The position numbers and the translations under genes are program-made. A DNA stretch of 6,587 bases, taken from an uncultured Klebsiella sp. GTDB lineage: Bacteria > Pseudomonadota > Gammaproteobacteria > Enterobacterales > Enterobacteriaceae. Shown here one piece after another: positions 6,575 through 6,587 of this stretch. The notes below the pieces were generated by a model. The model worked only from the letters and a program-made list of their open reading frames with translations, was not told where the DNA came from and ran no database searches. The stretch covers positions 1 through 6,587 of the forward strand of contig CABUCP010000183.1 in assembly GCA_902490055.1 (NCBI GenBank). Reading direction: 5' to 3'. Each line of letters starts with the position of its first letter. The stretch's first letter is position 1.

Positions 6575-6587
6575 TAATTTAAACACA

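Overview
The window looks like chromosomal DNA of an enterobacterium close to Klebsiella, Raoultella or Enterobacter. It is moderately GC-rich and densely coded. It carries a sucrose phosphotransferase (scr) regulon whose proteins resemble the Klebsiella and pUR400 Scr proteins, next to the end of an enteric-type cyanase gene. Species cannot be fixed from this stretch, and nothing suggests a recent mobile element: no transposase, integrase, tRNA, att repeat or CRISPR array was seen.

Left part (1-1650). The window opens in the last 46 codons of cynS (cyanase), on the + strand. A strong GC hairpin (174-207) separates it from a convergent LysR-family regulator (213-1139, - strand). That regulator is divergent from a 129-aa tautomerase-superfamily protein of the malonate semialdehyde decarboxylase type (1257-1646, + strand). 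The 117-bp space between them holds two inverted repeats. The divergent layout suggests the regulator controls the tautomerase gene and perhaps itself.

Right part (1651-6587). All genes are on the - strand, in transcription order scrK (fructokinase), scrA (sucrose PTS permease EIIBC), scrB (sucrose-6-phosphate hydrolase), scrR (LacI-family repressor). ScrA would import sucrose as sucrose-6-phosphate. ScrB would cleave this to glucose-6-phosphate and fructose, and ScrK would phosphorylate the fructose to fructose-6-phosphate. ScrR would repress through operators with the 12-bp core TAAACCGGTTTA. A perfect copy lies in front of scrK and a one-mismatch copy lies in front of scrA. scrA and scrB overlap by one base, scrR follows scrB after 29 bp, and scrR ends inside a hairpin shared with the convergent tautomerase gene.

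The main departure from the textbook scrK-scrY-scrA-scrB-scrR order is that scrY, the sucrose porin gene, is absent. Only 131 bp with an operator-like site lie between scrK and scrA. I found no clearly new system. The points most worth a second look are the missing porin gene, the tautomerase with an apparent Arg-to-Ser change at an active-site position, and the operator layout.
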